The notes: generated by a model not told the origin, from the sequence alone. DNA of 64,000 bases from Caryophanales bacterium UBA6865 (GCA_002449265.1 DKCV01000021.1:62001-126000), one strand, 5' to 3'; positions 53,858-62,205 are shown, counted from the stretch's first letter. Program-made: numbers and translations.

Positions 53858-54859
53858 ATGGAAACCCCCTTGTTTTTCAATTCTGGCATTGAGACGGTTG
53901 AACTAAAACGCGGCGAAACTTTATCCGTATTTTCGAAAGATGAATACATTCTTGAATCGCTTTTTCTCTCTTTAAAGGAGGATCATGCTTCTCATTTTGC
54001 TTATGAAAACGAAGAAAATTTATCTTCTAGAGATATCGCATTCATGAGTGCTGATGGTCCGATTTTTCCCGATTTAAGTGTTTACGATAACCTTGCTTTC
54101 TCTCTTGCTAAAGATAAGAAATTTGATATCTCTTCTACGATTCTAGATATGGCTCGCTTCTTAAATATCGAGTCCTTGCTCATGAAAAAAGCGAAAGACC
54201 TTTCTAATCTAGAGAAAGGAAAAGTTGCTTTGGGGAAACGGTTTATCGTCAACGCTCCCCTTTTTGTTTGCTTTGACCCATTAAGGAAAATAAAAGAACT
54301 AGAAAAAGATTACGTTACTCTCGTGAAAAAGAAAAAGGCCCGCGTTTTATTTTTGACGAGCGACCCTAAAACCGCTTTACTCACCGCAAATACATTGATT
54401 ACGAATTACGGAACGAAAGATGAAAGAAGTGGCGATCCTCTTTCGCTTTATTTTGATTCACCGACCTTAAAGACGCTTCAATCTTTGTCTATTCCAAAGG
54501 TAAATGTCATCCCTTTAGAAAAAGAAAACGGGGTTTCAATGTGTCTAGGGAAGAAAATAAGCGTTTCTTCTCTCGCTAGTTTTTTAGCGGTTCATCCTCA
54601 TGATATTTTCTTAAATAAAAGCGGAGAATACCAAGGGGCTATTTTATTCCTTGAAACTATTGGTAGCCATCGTTACCTCCATTTAGAAACGCATCGACAA
54701 GAAATCGTGGTTGAATGGAGTGGGGGCGATGTTAAAATAGGGGAAAGATTAAATTTCGATATCCCTTTAACAAAAAGTTACCTTTTCTTAGAAAACGGGG
54801 AAAGAGTTAGAACTAGAAACGATAAGATATCGAATAGCTTAATAGGAGGCTTAAAATGA
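53858..54859 (+). CDS. Catalytically dead MalK-like ABC ATPase with TOBE domain
   Basis: 333 residues. The whole chain is colinear with MalK-type ATPases, but every nucleotide-handling motif is lost. The Walker A position (about 24-31) has no GxxGxGKS. The Q-loop region IAFMSADGPIFPDLSVYDNLAFSL keeps the family pattern without Gln. The signature is LSNLEKGKVALG (115-126). The Walker B end is VCFDP (Pro for Glu, 137-141). The H-loop is LTSDP (Ser for His). The C-terminal TOBE domain (about 258-310) is preserved. The frame is intact, so this is a maintained pseudo-ATPase and not decay. It sits in an operon with a PucR regulator and a glucosidase, suggesting regulation or scaffolding. No transport role can be claimed. 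Confidence 0.8.
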   Translation: METPLFFNSGIETVELKRGETLSVFSKDEYILESLFLSLKEDHASHFAYENEENLSSRDIAFMSADGPIFPDLSVYDNLAFSLAKDKKFDISSTILDMARFLNIESLLMKKAKDLSNLEKGKVALGKRFIVNAPLFVCFDPLRKIKELEKDYVTLVKKKKARVLFLTSDPKTALLTANTLITNYGTKDERSGDPLSLYFDSPTLKTLQSLSIPKVNVIPLEKENGVSMCLGKKISVSSLASFLAVHPHDIFLNKSGEYQGAILFLETIGSHRYLHLETHRQEIVVEWSGGDVKIGERLNFDIPLTKSYLFLENGERVRTRNDKISNSLIGGLK

Positions 54860-55086
54860 AATTGGCGGCAAAAATCACATTCTACCTAGGATTAATCAGT
54901 GTTCTTATCGGCGCAGGTTTTCTTTCATACGGCTTATTAACGAATAATGTAACCACATTAATAATCGGTGTTTATTCTTTTGTTATGTCGATTATCTTAG
55001 AAGCGGTCGCACTTAGACTTTCAATCGCGATTGACCGGAAAGAAAATCCAGTGGAAAGCAAAGATGAAGCTAGAAAGCCTCATTGA
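54856..55086 (+). CDS. Small membrane protein, two helices
   Basis: 76 residues with two hydrophobic segments (about 8-28 and 33-55) and a charged C-terminal tail rich in Lys and Glu. There is no recognised family. Its ATG overlaps the stop of the dead-MalK gene (ATGA), with GGAGG just upstream, so it is very probably translated and works with that operon, perhaps anchoring the pseudo-ATPase at the membrane. That role is inference from position only. Confidence 0.65.
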   Translation: MKLAAKITFYLGLISVLIGAGFLSYGLLTNNVTTLIIGVYSFVMSIILEAVALRLSIAIDRKENPVESKDEARKPH

Positions 55087-55090
55087 TCAA

Positions 55091-55603
55091 CTATTCTTGG
55101 TTCTTTAAGCGGGCTAATACCCCGCTTTTTTCAATTCCTAAGGTGAGAGGAATCGATAAAATTGCCATGGAATAGCCTTGTAAGCAATCAAACGCACTCG
55201 ATAAATATAGCATCGGTCCTTCTATTACGGCGTAAGCAAGCATATACGCTAAAATCATCGCACTAGCCCCGATAAAAGGAGAAATAAAACGGATGCCTTT
55301 ATGCTTTCTTAATCGATAGAACAGGATACCGGTGATTCCTCCAAGCAACGCTTTTGCTAGTAGCGTGAAAGGGGCGTAAACTGCATAACCCAAAAATAAA
55401 TCGCCCATCGTTCCGCCAATAATCCCGACAATCGCTCCTTCAATTGGCCCAAGAGTCATTGCGATGAGCAAAGTAACGATATCGCCGAAATTTAAGTAGC
55501 CTACTCCTAGAGGAAGAGGGGCTTGGCAAAATGAGGTAAGCACAAAACATAAGGCGCTAAAAACGCCACAAATGGCAATTCGGTAAAATAAAGATCGCTT
55601 CAT
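55091..55603 (-). CDS. ECF transporter S component
   Basis: 170 residues with five to six membrane helices. The pattern YLNFGDIVTLLIAMTLGP...GAIVGIIGGTMGDLFLGYAVYAPFTLLAKAL matches the vitamin-type S components (DUF1393/HmpT-like) that bind a vitamin and use a shared EcfAAT module for uptake. The EcfAAT genes are not in this window. Pyridoxine- or hydroxymethylpyrimidine-related substrates are typical for the closest group; the substrate is not certain. It starts three bases after the upstream TudS-family gene. Confidence 0.78.
   Translation of the reverse strand: MKRSLFYRIAICGVFSALCFVLTSFCQAPLPLGVGYLNFGDIVTLLIAMTLGPIEGAIVGIIGGTMGDLFLGYAVYAPFTLLAKALLGGITGILFYRLRKHKGIRFISPFIGASAMILAYMLAYAVIEGPMLYLSSAFDCLQGYSMAILSIPLTLGIEKSGVLARLKNQE
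55107..55129 (+). terminator. Terminator of the glucosidase-regulator operon
   Basis: AAGCGGG-ctaata-CCCCGCTT followed by a T-run. It lies within the 3' end of the convergent ECF S-component gene. Confidence 0.8.
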
Positions 55604-55606
55604 AAA

Positions 55607-56455
55607 TTAATTATCTTTCTTTGGGAAAGAGCGAAAACCGTTTTTTCTAGATGAACGGAAATTCCGATTCGAGTGGAAATTTGATTTCCTATCTTTTGAA
55701 AAGGAGCTTTTAGAAAAGGAGCCTTTCTTCTCAAAGGAACGTTTTTTGTTAAATGAAGGACGGTCTTCGTTTTTATGGAAATCACCCTTCTTTTTGTTCG
55801 AGCAATAATGGCGTTTATGGTCGAAAGAATGACTCGCTTCATCCTTCTTCCCAAAATGCCTATCTTTATAATCGAATTTTTTATCTTTGGAGAATTTGCG
55901 ATATGAAGTTCCCTTCCGATAGGAATGAGAATCCTTTTCATCGTCTTTCGCTTTTGCATGTGCAAAATATTTGTTTTCCTCTTTTTCGATTGGGGAACGG
56001 CGCTTTTTCTTTTCGTTATTACCGAGCAAGAATTGAAGATTGTCCGTTTCAGAATAAACCTTGATTCCTTTTGAGATTAAATATCTTGCGGTAACGCCTA
56101 ATCCTTCAATTTTTCCACCATCGAATTTGCCATTATGGATAAAGCGTGACCCACAAGCGGGGGAACCATCTTTCAAAATGGCGATTTTTATGCCAAGAAA
56201 CAAACAAACTCGATAAGCTTTTTCGGCTCCTTCGTTATAAATTTTCGTTAAATTGGCGCCATCTTTGTTCATGACTTCGTTTCTTACGATTTCGGCAGGG
56301 GAGCGTGGAACGGATAACCCTGCTTCTACTTCTGGGCAAAACGGCACAAGTTCATATTTTTTGGCTAATTCATCCAAAAAGGGGAAGGGGTTAGATCCTC
56401 CATCGTAACGCGTTTTATCCCCAAGCAAACATGCAGAAACTAGAATCTTTTCCAT
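55607..56455 (-). CDS. TudS-family (DUF523) protein with long basic disordered tail
   Basis: 282 residues. Residues 1-150 form a complete DUF523 domain with the three cluster-binding cysteines Cys9 (SACLLG), Cys40 (FCPEV) and Cys101 (SPACGS). Characterised members (TudS) carry a [4Fe-4S] cluster and remove sulfur from thiouracil-type substrates. Residues about 150-282 are low complexity, rich in Lys, Ser, Phe, Arg, His and Asp, with repeated SFxK-type units, resembling the tails of RNA helicases. The tail is absent from ordinary members. The start is fixed by the conserved N-terminus and lies about three bases from the predicted transcription start. Confidence 0.8.
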   Translation of the reverse strand: MEKILVSACLLGDKTRYDGGSNPFPFLDELAKKYELVPFCPEVEAGLSVPRSPAEIVRNEVMNKDGANLTKIYNEGAEKAYRVCLFLGIKIAILKDGSPACGSRFIHNGKFDGGKIEGLGVTARYLISKGIKVYSETDNLQFLLGNNEKKKRRSPIEKEENKYFAHAKAKDDEKDSHSYRKGTSYRKFSKDKKFDYKDRHFGKKDEASHSFDHKRHYCSNKKKGDFHKNEDRPSFNKKRSFEKKGSFSKSSFSKDRKSNFHSNRNFRSSRKNGFRSFPKKDN

Positions 56456-56464
56456 ACCTGCGTA

Positions 56465-56493
56465 AATATACTCGTTTTCCCACTTCTTCTCAA
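56465..56493 (-). promoter_or_regulatory. Promoter of the TudS-family gene, near-leaderless
   Basis: On the minus strand: TTGAGA (56493-56488), a 17-base spacer, TATATT (56470-56465). The predicted start near 56458 is only about three bases before the ATG at 56455. Confidence 0.65.
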
Positions 56494-56505
56494 TACTGTT
56501 TCTCT

Positions 56506-56534
56506 TTGCTAATGAAGACTATTCATAGGATAAT
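56506..56534 (+). promoter_or_regulatory. Promoter of the YgjP-like gene, near-leaderless
   Basis: TTGCTA (56506-56511), a 17-base spacer, GATAAT (56529-56534). The predicted start at about 56541-56543 coincides with the ATG at 56543, and no properly spaced ribosome-binding site is present. Confidence 0.6.
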
Positions 56535-56542
56535 TGAACCGC

Positions 56543-57160
56543 ATGAACCAATTCGTCTATGAGATTAATTATCAAGGGAAGATAGTCCCCTGTTATATTG
56601 AAAGAAAACGGATGAAATCCATCACCTTTCGTCTTGATAGCGATGGGGAATACATGAAAGTTTCTTGCCCGTATTTAGTGAGCGAAGAGTTTCTCAAAGA
56701 AAAGATAAATGAAGTTATTCCTAAATTATTCAAGAAAACGGAATATCAGAAGCCTAGCGATGGTGATTCTGTTTTTCTTTTTGGAAAAGAAGAAGTGGTA
56801 CCGGGATTTTCAATGCTTCGCATAGAAAAAAAGAAACGTTATTACCGATCGCTTCTATTATCGTATTGTCGAAAGAAAGTCCGTTATTACGAAGAAATGA
56901 TGGGGATAGTGAACCCCTATAACGTCGCCGTAAGAGAAATGAGCACGCGTTATGGCGTCAATAGTAGAAAGACTCATAAGGTGACCTTTGCTTTATCGCT
57001 CGTTCACTATAGCCCTGCAATTATTGATTCTGTTATCGTTCACGAACTCGCTCATCATTTTGTCTTTGATCATAGCAAATCCTTCTATGATATTGTCTAC
57101 CGTTATTATCCTTCTTATAAAGAAAGCCATGATAAATTAAGGAACCATATTTACCAATGA
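56543..57160 (+). CDS. YgjP-like (DUF45) zinc metallopeptidase
   Basis: 205 residues from the ATG at 56543; a TTG nine bases upstream is possible but is too close to the AGGA. The zincin motif VIVHELAHHFVFDHSKSFY carries HELxH plus the downstream His, and the preceding MSTRYGVNSRKTHKVTF segment is the WG.C-like motif of the family. It is a predicted metal-dependent hydrolase; in E. coli the homologue YgjP is uncharacterised. Translationally coupled (ATGA) to the following RNA methyltransferase. Confidence 0.82.
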   Translation: MNQFVYEINYQGKIVPCYIERKRMKSITFRLDSDGEYMKVSCPYLVSEEFLKEKINEVIPKLFKKTEYQKPSDGDSVFLFGKEEVVPGFSMLRIEKKKRYYRSLLLSYCRKKVRYYEEMMGIVNPYNVAVREMSTRYGVNSRKTHKVTFALSLVHYSPAIIDSVIVHELAHHFVFDHSKSFYDIVYRYYPSYKESHDKLRNHIYQ

Positions 57161-57885
57161 ACGAAACCATCGTAAGTCGAAACAATGCAAAAATCAAAGA
57201 AGCGGTCGCTTTAAAAAATGGGAAAGGCGATTATTTCCTTGTCGAAGGTTTTCACATGGTGGAAATGGCTTTAGAGAGTAATGCAGCTGCTGCTATTTTT
57301 TCATTGAAACCATACCCTTCAAAAGCAAGGAATTATCTCGTCACTCCCGCGGTTTTGGATAAACTAGTTTCTTCTAGAACTCCAGAAGGAATCGTTGCCG
57401 TTTGTAAGAAGAAGGAGGCTAAGCCCATTTCATCAACCCGAGTTCTTATTCTTGACGCTGTAGCAGATCCTGGAAACGTTGGGACGCTTTTTCGAAGCGC
57501 TTTAGCGTTTGGCTTTAAAGATATTATTCTCGGAGAGAAGTGCGCTTCCGCCTATAGCGAAAAAACTTTGATGGCGAGTCAAGGAGCAATCTTTGCCCTT
57601 AATCTAGTAAAAAGCAATGATTTGATTGGTTCAATTTCTTCTCTTCATCAACATGGTTATCAAGTCTTTGGCACCGCTTTAAAAAGTTCTTTCTATTTAG
57701 ATGGAGCTCCTAAAGAAATATCGAAACTTGCCATTATCCTAGGAAACGAAGGAAAAGGCGTTAGGGAAGAAGTTTTAAAGACGACAGACCATAATATCCG
57801 AATTGAAATGGCAGGAATTGACTCGCTTAATGTGGCGATGGCAGGTTCCATTCTCATGTATTCATTCCGAAAACTCCTAGATTGA
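57157..57885 (+). CDS. SpoU/TrmH-family RNA 2'-O-methyltransferase
   Basis: 242 residues. A short N-terminal substrate-binding domain (SRNNAKIKEAVALKN...YFLVEGFHMVEMAL) precedes the knotted SPOUT domain with motifs DAVADPGNVGTLFRSA, IILGNEGKGV and SLNVAMAGSILMY. It methylates a ribose in rRNA or tRNA using SAM. In Firmicutes this homologue (YsgA-like) sits directly upstream of pheST, exactly as here. The target nucleotide is unknown. Its TGA overlaps the -35 of the pheS promoter. Confidence 0.92.
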   Translation: MNETIVSRNNAKIKEAVALKNGKGDYFLVEGFHMVEMALESNAAAAIFSLKPYPSKARNYLVTPAVLDKLVSSRTPEGIVAVCKKKEAKPISSTRVLILDAVADPGNVGTLFRSALAFGFKDIILGEKCASAYSEKTLMASQGAIFALNLVKSNDLIGSISSLHQHGYQVFGTALKSSFYLDGAPKEISKLAIILGNEGKGVREEVLKTTDHNIRIEMAGIDSLNVAMAGSILMYSFRKLLD

Positions 57886-57911
57886 GTTTTCCTTTAAATT
57901 TTTCTTATTCT
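57882..57911 (+). promoter_or_regulatory. pheST promoter
   Basis: TTGAGT (57882-57887), an 18-base spacer, TATTCT (57906-57911). It overlaps the stop codon of the upstream methyltransferase gene. Confidence 0.55.
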
Positions 57912-57917
57912 CTTCTA

Positions 57918-58134
57918 GAATAAGGGCGTTCGTTGAAGAGAAAGAGTAATCGTATCCTTCTAGTATAGGGAGAAGCTGATAGTGGAACGGCTTTCTGAAG
58001 GGCGGTGAAAGTTCGTCTCGGAGAACGGGAATGAGAATTCCCCCTTGGTCCAGGTTATGGCTATAGAGCGATGAGAAATCTTCATCGAATTGGGATGGCA
58101 CCGTGGGCTAACTCACTCCCGTGTCGCCTTTTTT
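57918..58134 (+). promoter_or_regulatory. T-box riboswitch of pheST
   Basis: The antiterminator core reads TTGGGATGGCACCGTGG (58090-58106). The alternative terminator pairs GGCACCGTGGG (58097-58107) with CCCGTGTCGCC (58118-58128), followed by six Ts. Stem I has GAGAAAGAGTA near its base and the distal-loop signature GGGCGGTGAAAG. A TTC (phenylalanine) at 58038-58040 in the 3' strand of stem I is the best specifier candidate. Confidence 0.9.
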
Positions 58135-58148
58135 AATTTGGAGGGATT

Positions 58149-59189
58149 ATGGAAGAAACAAAACGAGCGGAAGAAATCAAAGAAGCCGCGCTTAAGGAAA
58201 TCGAATCCGCAAATGACGAAACGGTTCTCGAAAAAATACGTAACACCTATTTAACTAAGAAAAGCGAACTTAACGCTTTAATGGGCTTAATGAAATCACT
58301 GACTCCGGAAAACAAAGCGGTTTTCGGAAAAACGATGAATGAAGTGAGAAACGCGATTGTTACGCGTTACGAAAAGAAGAAAGAAGAGATTTCTAAACGC
58401 GTCATGAAGGAAAAACTCGCAAGAGAGTCTATTGACTTATCTCTTCCGGGTAGAACGCATCAAGTCGGTTCGATTAATCCTATCTATCAAATCATCGATG
58501 AAATGATTTCAATTTTCTCTTCCATGGGATTTGAGGTCAAAGAAGGAAGAGATATCGAAAGCGATCATTTCAACTTCGAGTTATTGAACGTTCCAAAAGA
58601 TCATCCTGCCCGTGATATGCAAGATACTTTCTATATCACCGATTCTTTATTGCTACGTACTCAGACTTCGGCTGCGCAAGCTCATGCCTTACTTGAGCAA
58701 ACCGAAAAAGGCCCTATCAAAATGATTTGCCCTGGCAAATGCTACCGTCGCGATGACGATGATATGACTCATAGCCATGAATTTAACCAAATTGAAGGGT
58801 TAGTCGTTGGTAAAGGTATCTCCATGGCAGATTTAAAAGGGACGCTTGAGCTATTTGTGAAAAAGATGTTTGGCGAAAAGCGTGAAATCCGGATGAGAAG
58901 CTCCTATTTCCCGTTTACTGAGCCAAGTGTTGAGGTGGACGTCAGTTGCGCTAAATGCGGTGGAAAAGGTTGCGATATGTGCAAAGGAACCGGTTGGATT
59001 GAGATTCTAGGGGCTGGAGAAGTCCATCCCCATGTCTTAGAGATGTGCGGTTATGACTCAAAGATCTATAGCGGGTTCGCGTTCGGGGTAGGCGTAGAAC
59101 GTCTTGCGATCCTTCGATATGGAATCGATGATATTCGCCGTCTTTATCAAAACGACCTTCGATTCTTAAAACCATTCATCGAGAAATAA
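58149..59189 (+). CDS. pheS: Phenylalanyl-tRNA synthetase alpha subunit
   Basis: 346 residues. An N-terminal coiled coil (1-90) precedes the class II core with RTHQVGSINPIYQI, LLRTQTSAAQAH, and the motif 3 FGVGVERLAIL. A four-cysteine insert CAKCGGKGCDMC before GTGWIEILG is the zinc-ribbon-like element common in Firmicute PheS. With PheT it forms the heterotetramer that charges tRNA-Phe. A strong GGAGGG site precedes the ATG. Expression is under the T-box. Confidence 0.96.
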   Translation: MEETKRAEEIKEAALKEIESANDETVLEKIRNTYLTKKSELNALMGLMKSLTPENKAVFGKTMNEVRNAIVTRYEKKKEEISKRVMKEKLARESIDLSLPGRTHQVGSINPIYQIIDEMISIFSSMGFEVKEGRDIESDHFNFELLNVPKDHPARDMQDTFYITDSLLLRTQTSAAQAHALLEQTEKGPIKMICPGKCYRRDDDDMTHSHEFNQIEGLVVGKGISMADLKGTLELFVKKMFGEKREIRMRSSYFPFTEPSVEVDVSCAKCGGKGCDMCKGTGWIEILGAGEVHPHVLEMCGYDSKIYSGFAFGVGVERLAILRYGIDDIRRLYQNDLRFLKPFIEK

Positions 59190-59200
59190 GGAGAGAACCA

Positions 59201-61594
59201 ATGAAAGTTTCATTAAAATGGCTCAATCATTTCGTCAAAGTTGACGATATTGATCCTAAAATTTTAGCGGATAAATTAACGTTCGCCGGAGTTGAAGTTG
59301 AAAGTATCGAGAAATTAGCCGATGCATCAGGTTTAGTGATTGGCGAGATTCTAACTTGTGTCCCTCACCCAGATAGCGACCATTTGCATATTTTAAATGT
59401 GGATGAAGGCCCTAAATATGGGGTGCATCAAATTGTTTGCGGTGCGCCAAACGCTAGAGCGGGGTTAAAAGTCATTGTTGCTAGAGAAGGTGCTAAGCTA
59501 CCTGGTGGCGTTATTAATAAAGGTAAGATTCGTGGCGTTGATAGCGACGGAATGTGCTGCGCTTTATATGAATTAGGTGTGGATAAGAAATTCCTAACGG
59601 AAGCACAGTGTAACGGCATTGAAGAGCTTCCTCTTGATGCCCCACTTGGCGAAGAAGATCCTTTAGCTTATTTAGGCTACGATGACACGATTTTGGATTT
59701 ATCTTTACTAGCAAACCGTAGCGATCTAAACGCGATGGAAAACGTTGCTTTAGAAGTCGGGACCTTATTAGAGCGTCCTGTCACCCTTTTGCATAAACCT
59801 TTAGATTCTTCTAAAGTTGATAAGGAATCCTTTTTGACGCGTAGCGATACGGATAAATGCTTAGCGATATCGGCTAGAATCGTTAGAAACATTAAAGTTG
59901 GGCCGTCTCCAAAGTGGCTAGTTAATATTTTGACTGCCGAAGGAATTCGTAGCATCAATAACGTCGTAGATATCGGAAACTATGTGATGCTATATTCTGG
60001 TCAGCCTTTGAATATGTATGACCTTGATAAGCTCAAAAAGAAAGAACTCATCGTAAAAAACGACTATGAAGGCTCATTCCTCGCAATGGATGAAAGGAAT
60101 TACGAACTTAAACAAAATGATTTGGTTGTCGAAAGCGGCGATGAAAATGTTTGTTTAGCCGGCATTATGACGAGCGAAAGCGCTAGAGTGGATGAAAATA
60201 CAAAGAACGTTGTTATTGAAGGCGCCCTTTTCCATGGCGCAAGTATTCGAAGAACTTCTTTGCGCTTAGGGCTAAGTAGCGAATCGTCTTCCCGTTTTGT
60301 TAAAGGCATTAACCCAGACCAAATTTCCTCAGTTCTTTCCTTAGCTAGCGAACTTCTTTTAGAGCTAGCGGGTGGAAATAGCGTAAGCCAAGAATTCACT
60401 TTTGATGCACTGAATCACGAAAAGAAAGTCATTAAGAGCAGCTTCGCTTACATTAATGGTCGTTTAGGGACGAATTTCACTAATGATGAGATTTTGCGAG
60501 TATTGACGCTTGACCATTTATCTCCGAAAGCGAAAGGCGATTCCTTTGAGGTAGAAGTGCCAAGCTACCGTATTGACATGAAAGAAGAAGCGGACGTAAG
60601 CGAAGAAGTCATCCGTCTGCTTGGCTTTGATCATATTCAAAGCAAATTGCCAAGTGCTGCTTCCTTCAAAGGATTGACGGAAAAACAAAAGAATAAGATT
60701 GCTATACGTAGGTTCTTGCGTTCTATCGGCATGAATGAAGTATTCACTTATACCTTAGTGAGCGAAGCTAGTAGCAAGGAATTCTCCTATCTTAAGAAAG
60801 GAGAGAATTACCGTCTTACTAATCCGATGACCGATGACCATGAATTTGTTCGTTCTTCTTTGCTCCCTTCCTTGCTTTCGACCGCAAGTTATAACGTGGC
60901 GCGTCAAATCAAAGACTTTGCCATTTTCGAAGTAAGCGATATCGACACCAAGACCGAGCAAGGATGCCATTTAGGCGCAATTTTTGTGGGAAAAGAGAGC
61001 ATTCGTGGCTCTATGAACGCTTTGTCTTATGATTTCTATAGCGCAAAAGGCGTTTTTGAAGGAATCATGGAAATTCTTTGTATTAATAATAGCCGTTATC
61101 AAATCTCGCGACTATCTAGCGATAAAGAAGAATTTCACCCTGGGAAAAGCGGCCAAATTACAATTGGCAAAACGCTTGTCGGCGTAATGGGCGAGCTTCA
61201 TCCTCTTGCCTTAAAGAAATACGGTTTGGGGAAAGTGGCTGTTGCATTGGAACTAGATTTAGATGCTTTATTGAATCTAAAAACAAGTGCTTCGAAAGCT
61301 TTAATCCCAAGTAAGTTCCCATTTGTAAGCCGCGATCTTGCTTTCGTTGTTGATGATAAGATTACTTTCTTCGATATCAAACGCGAGATTTCTCGCACTG
61401 ACTCATTGGTTAAATCGGTTGAAGTATTTGACGTTTTCCAAGGAAAAATCATTGGACACGGCAAGAAATCGATGGCGATATCAATTGAATTCAATAATAG
61501 CGAGCGGACATTAAAAGACGAAGAAGTTAACGCAGTGATGGAGAAAATCGTCCATATGCTTCAAATGAAATTCCTTGCGGAGGTGCGTCAATAA
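59201..61594 (+). CDS. pheT: Phenylalanyl-tRNA synthetase beta subunit
   Basis: 797 residues, normal length. Domains: N-terminal MKVSLKWLNHFV, an EMAP/tRNA-binding-like OB (about 40-150), B3/B4 editing domain, B5 domain, the degenerate class II core, and a C-terminal FDX anticodon-binding domain (KFPFVSRDLAFVVDD). It starts eleven bases after pheS with GGAGAG. Its stop overlaps the next ATG by one base (TAATG). Confidence 0.96.
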   Translation: MKVSLKWLNHFVKVDDIDPKILADKLTFAGVEVESIEKLADASGLVIGEILTCVPHPDSDHLHILNVDEGPKYGVHQIVCGAPNARAGLKVIVAREGAKLPGGVINKGKIRGVDSDGMCCALYELGVDKKFLTEAQCNGIEELPLDAPLGEEDPLAYLGYDDTILDLSLLANRSDLNAMENVALEVGTLLERPVTLLHKPLDSSKVDKESFLTRSDTDKCLAISARIVRNIKVGPSPKWLVNILTAEGIRSINNVVDIGNYVMLYSGQPLNMYDLDKLKKKELIVKNDYEGSFLAMDERNYELKQNDLVVESGDENVCLAGIMTSESARVDENTKNVVIEGALFHGASIRRTSLRLGLSSESSSRFVKGINPDQISSVLSLASELLLELAGGNSVSQEFTFDALNHEKKVIKSSFAYINGRLGTNFTNDEILRVLTLDHLSPKAKGDSFEVEVPSYRIDMKEEADVSEEVIRLLGFDHIQSKLPSAASFKGLTEKQKNKIAIRRFLRSIGMNEVFTYTLVSEASSKEFSYLKKGENYRLTNPMTDDHEFVRSSLLPSLLSTASYNVARQIKDFAIFEVSDIDTKTEQGCHLGAIFVGKESIRGSMNALSYDFYSAKGVFEGIMEILCINNSRYQISRLSSDKEEFHPGKSGQITIGKTLVGVMGELHPLALKKYGLGKVAVALELDLDALLNLKTSASKALIPSKFPFVSRDLAFVVDDKITFFDIKREISRTDSLVKSVEVFDVFQGKIIGHGKKSMAISIEFNNSERTLKDEEVNAVMEKIVHMLQMKFLAEVRQ

Positions 61595-62091
61595 TGACCA
61601 AAGTCAGCAAAAGCGCCTTAATCGAAGGAAGAACCCTTTCTTATTCTGTTGACCCTAGTTTCCACGATTATGAGTTTCGTTACCCACTTCGTGATATTTC
61701 AAACTGTCATTACGAAGCAAAAGCGACTAGAAGAGGAGAATATCCTCATATCGACTATTCAATCAAGGCGACGCTTTCTTTAGAAGATAGTCGTGATGGC
61801 GTTCTTTTTTCGAAAGATATTAAGCTTACCGATAGCGTTGATATCTTGGATAAAGAAGACGATATCGGGGAAGGATATGTCTTGCCTGGTTCCTCAATTG
61901 ATCTTGATTTGGTCGCCTTATCCATTATCGTTTCTAGCCTTCCAATACGCGTTACTAGAAGCGATAGTGAGCTTCCTAAAAGCGGAGAAGGATATCATGT
62001 TTATCGTGAAGAAGATTACCTCGCTTTAGAGAAAGAAAAGCAGAAAACTTCGCCGTTCGATGTCTTAAGTGATATTGATTTTGACAAATAG
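61594..62091 (+). CDS. DUF177/YceD-family protein
   Basis: 165 residues. The core (DLDLVALSIIVSSLPIRVTRSDSELPKSGEGY) and the C-terminal SPFDVLSDID fit the YceD family, which in many bacteria is encoded just before rpmF and has been linked to 23S rRNA accumulation. Here it overlaps pheT by one base and no rpmF follows; the next gene is mraZ. The CxxC-type cysteines of many homologues are absent. Similarity is weak, so the assignment rests on pattern and on the nearby mraZ. Confidence 0.62.
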   Translation: MTKVSKSALIEGRTLSYSVDPSFHDYEFRYPLRDISNCHYEAKATRRGEYPHIDYSIKATLSLEDSRDGVLFSKDIKLTDSVDILDKEDDIGEGYVLPGSSIDLDLVALSIIVSSLPIRVTRSDSELPKSGEGYHVYREEDYLALEKEKQKTSPFDVLSDIDFDK

Positions 62092-62103
62092 ATTAGTAGT
62101 TTT

Positions 62104-62119
62104 AAATACTATAGTATTT
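62104..62119. repeat. Perfect 16-base palindrome AAATACTATAGTATTT
   Basis: Self-complementary over all 16 bases, with weaker outer TTAGT...ACTAA pairing around it. It lies between the DUF177 stop and the operon terminator. A DNA-binding site or an AT hairpin are both possible. Confidence 0.5.
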
Positions 62120-62151
62120 ATATCAACTAAATAAGTACTAATTATTTACTA

Positions 62152-62198
62152 AGCGTCAATGAGAATTCATTTCTTGTTGGCGTTTTCTTTTTTATTTC
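62152..62198 (+). terminator. Terminator of the pheST-DUF177 operon
   Basis: A 14-base stem (62152-62165 with 62171-62184, including several G-T pairs), a five-base loop, and a long T-rich tract to 62198. The upstream ATG at 62159 in the mraZ frame lies inside this stem and so cannot be the mraZ start. Confidence 0.8.
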
Positions 62199-62205
62199 TT
62201 TCGTG

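Noticed and set aside
55753..56064. Open frame antisense to the TudS-family tail
   Set aside because: A shadow of the low-complexity coding sequence; no start signal or known domain.
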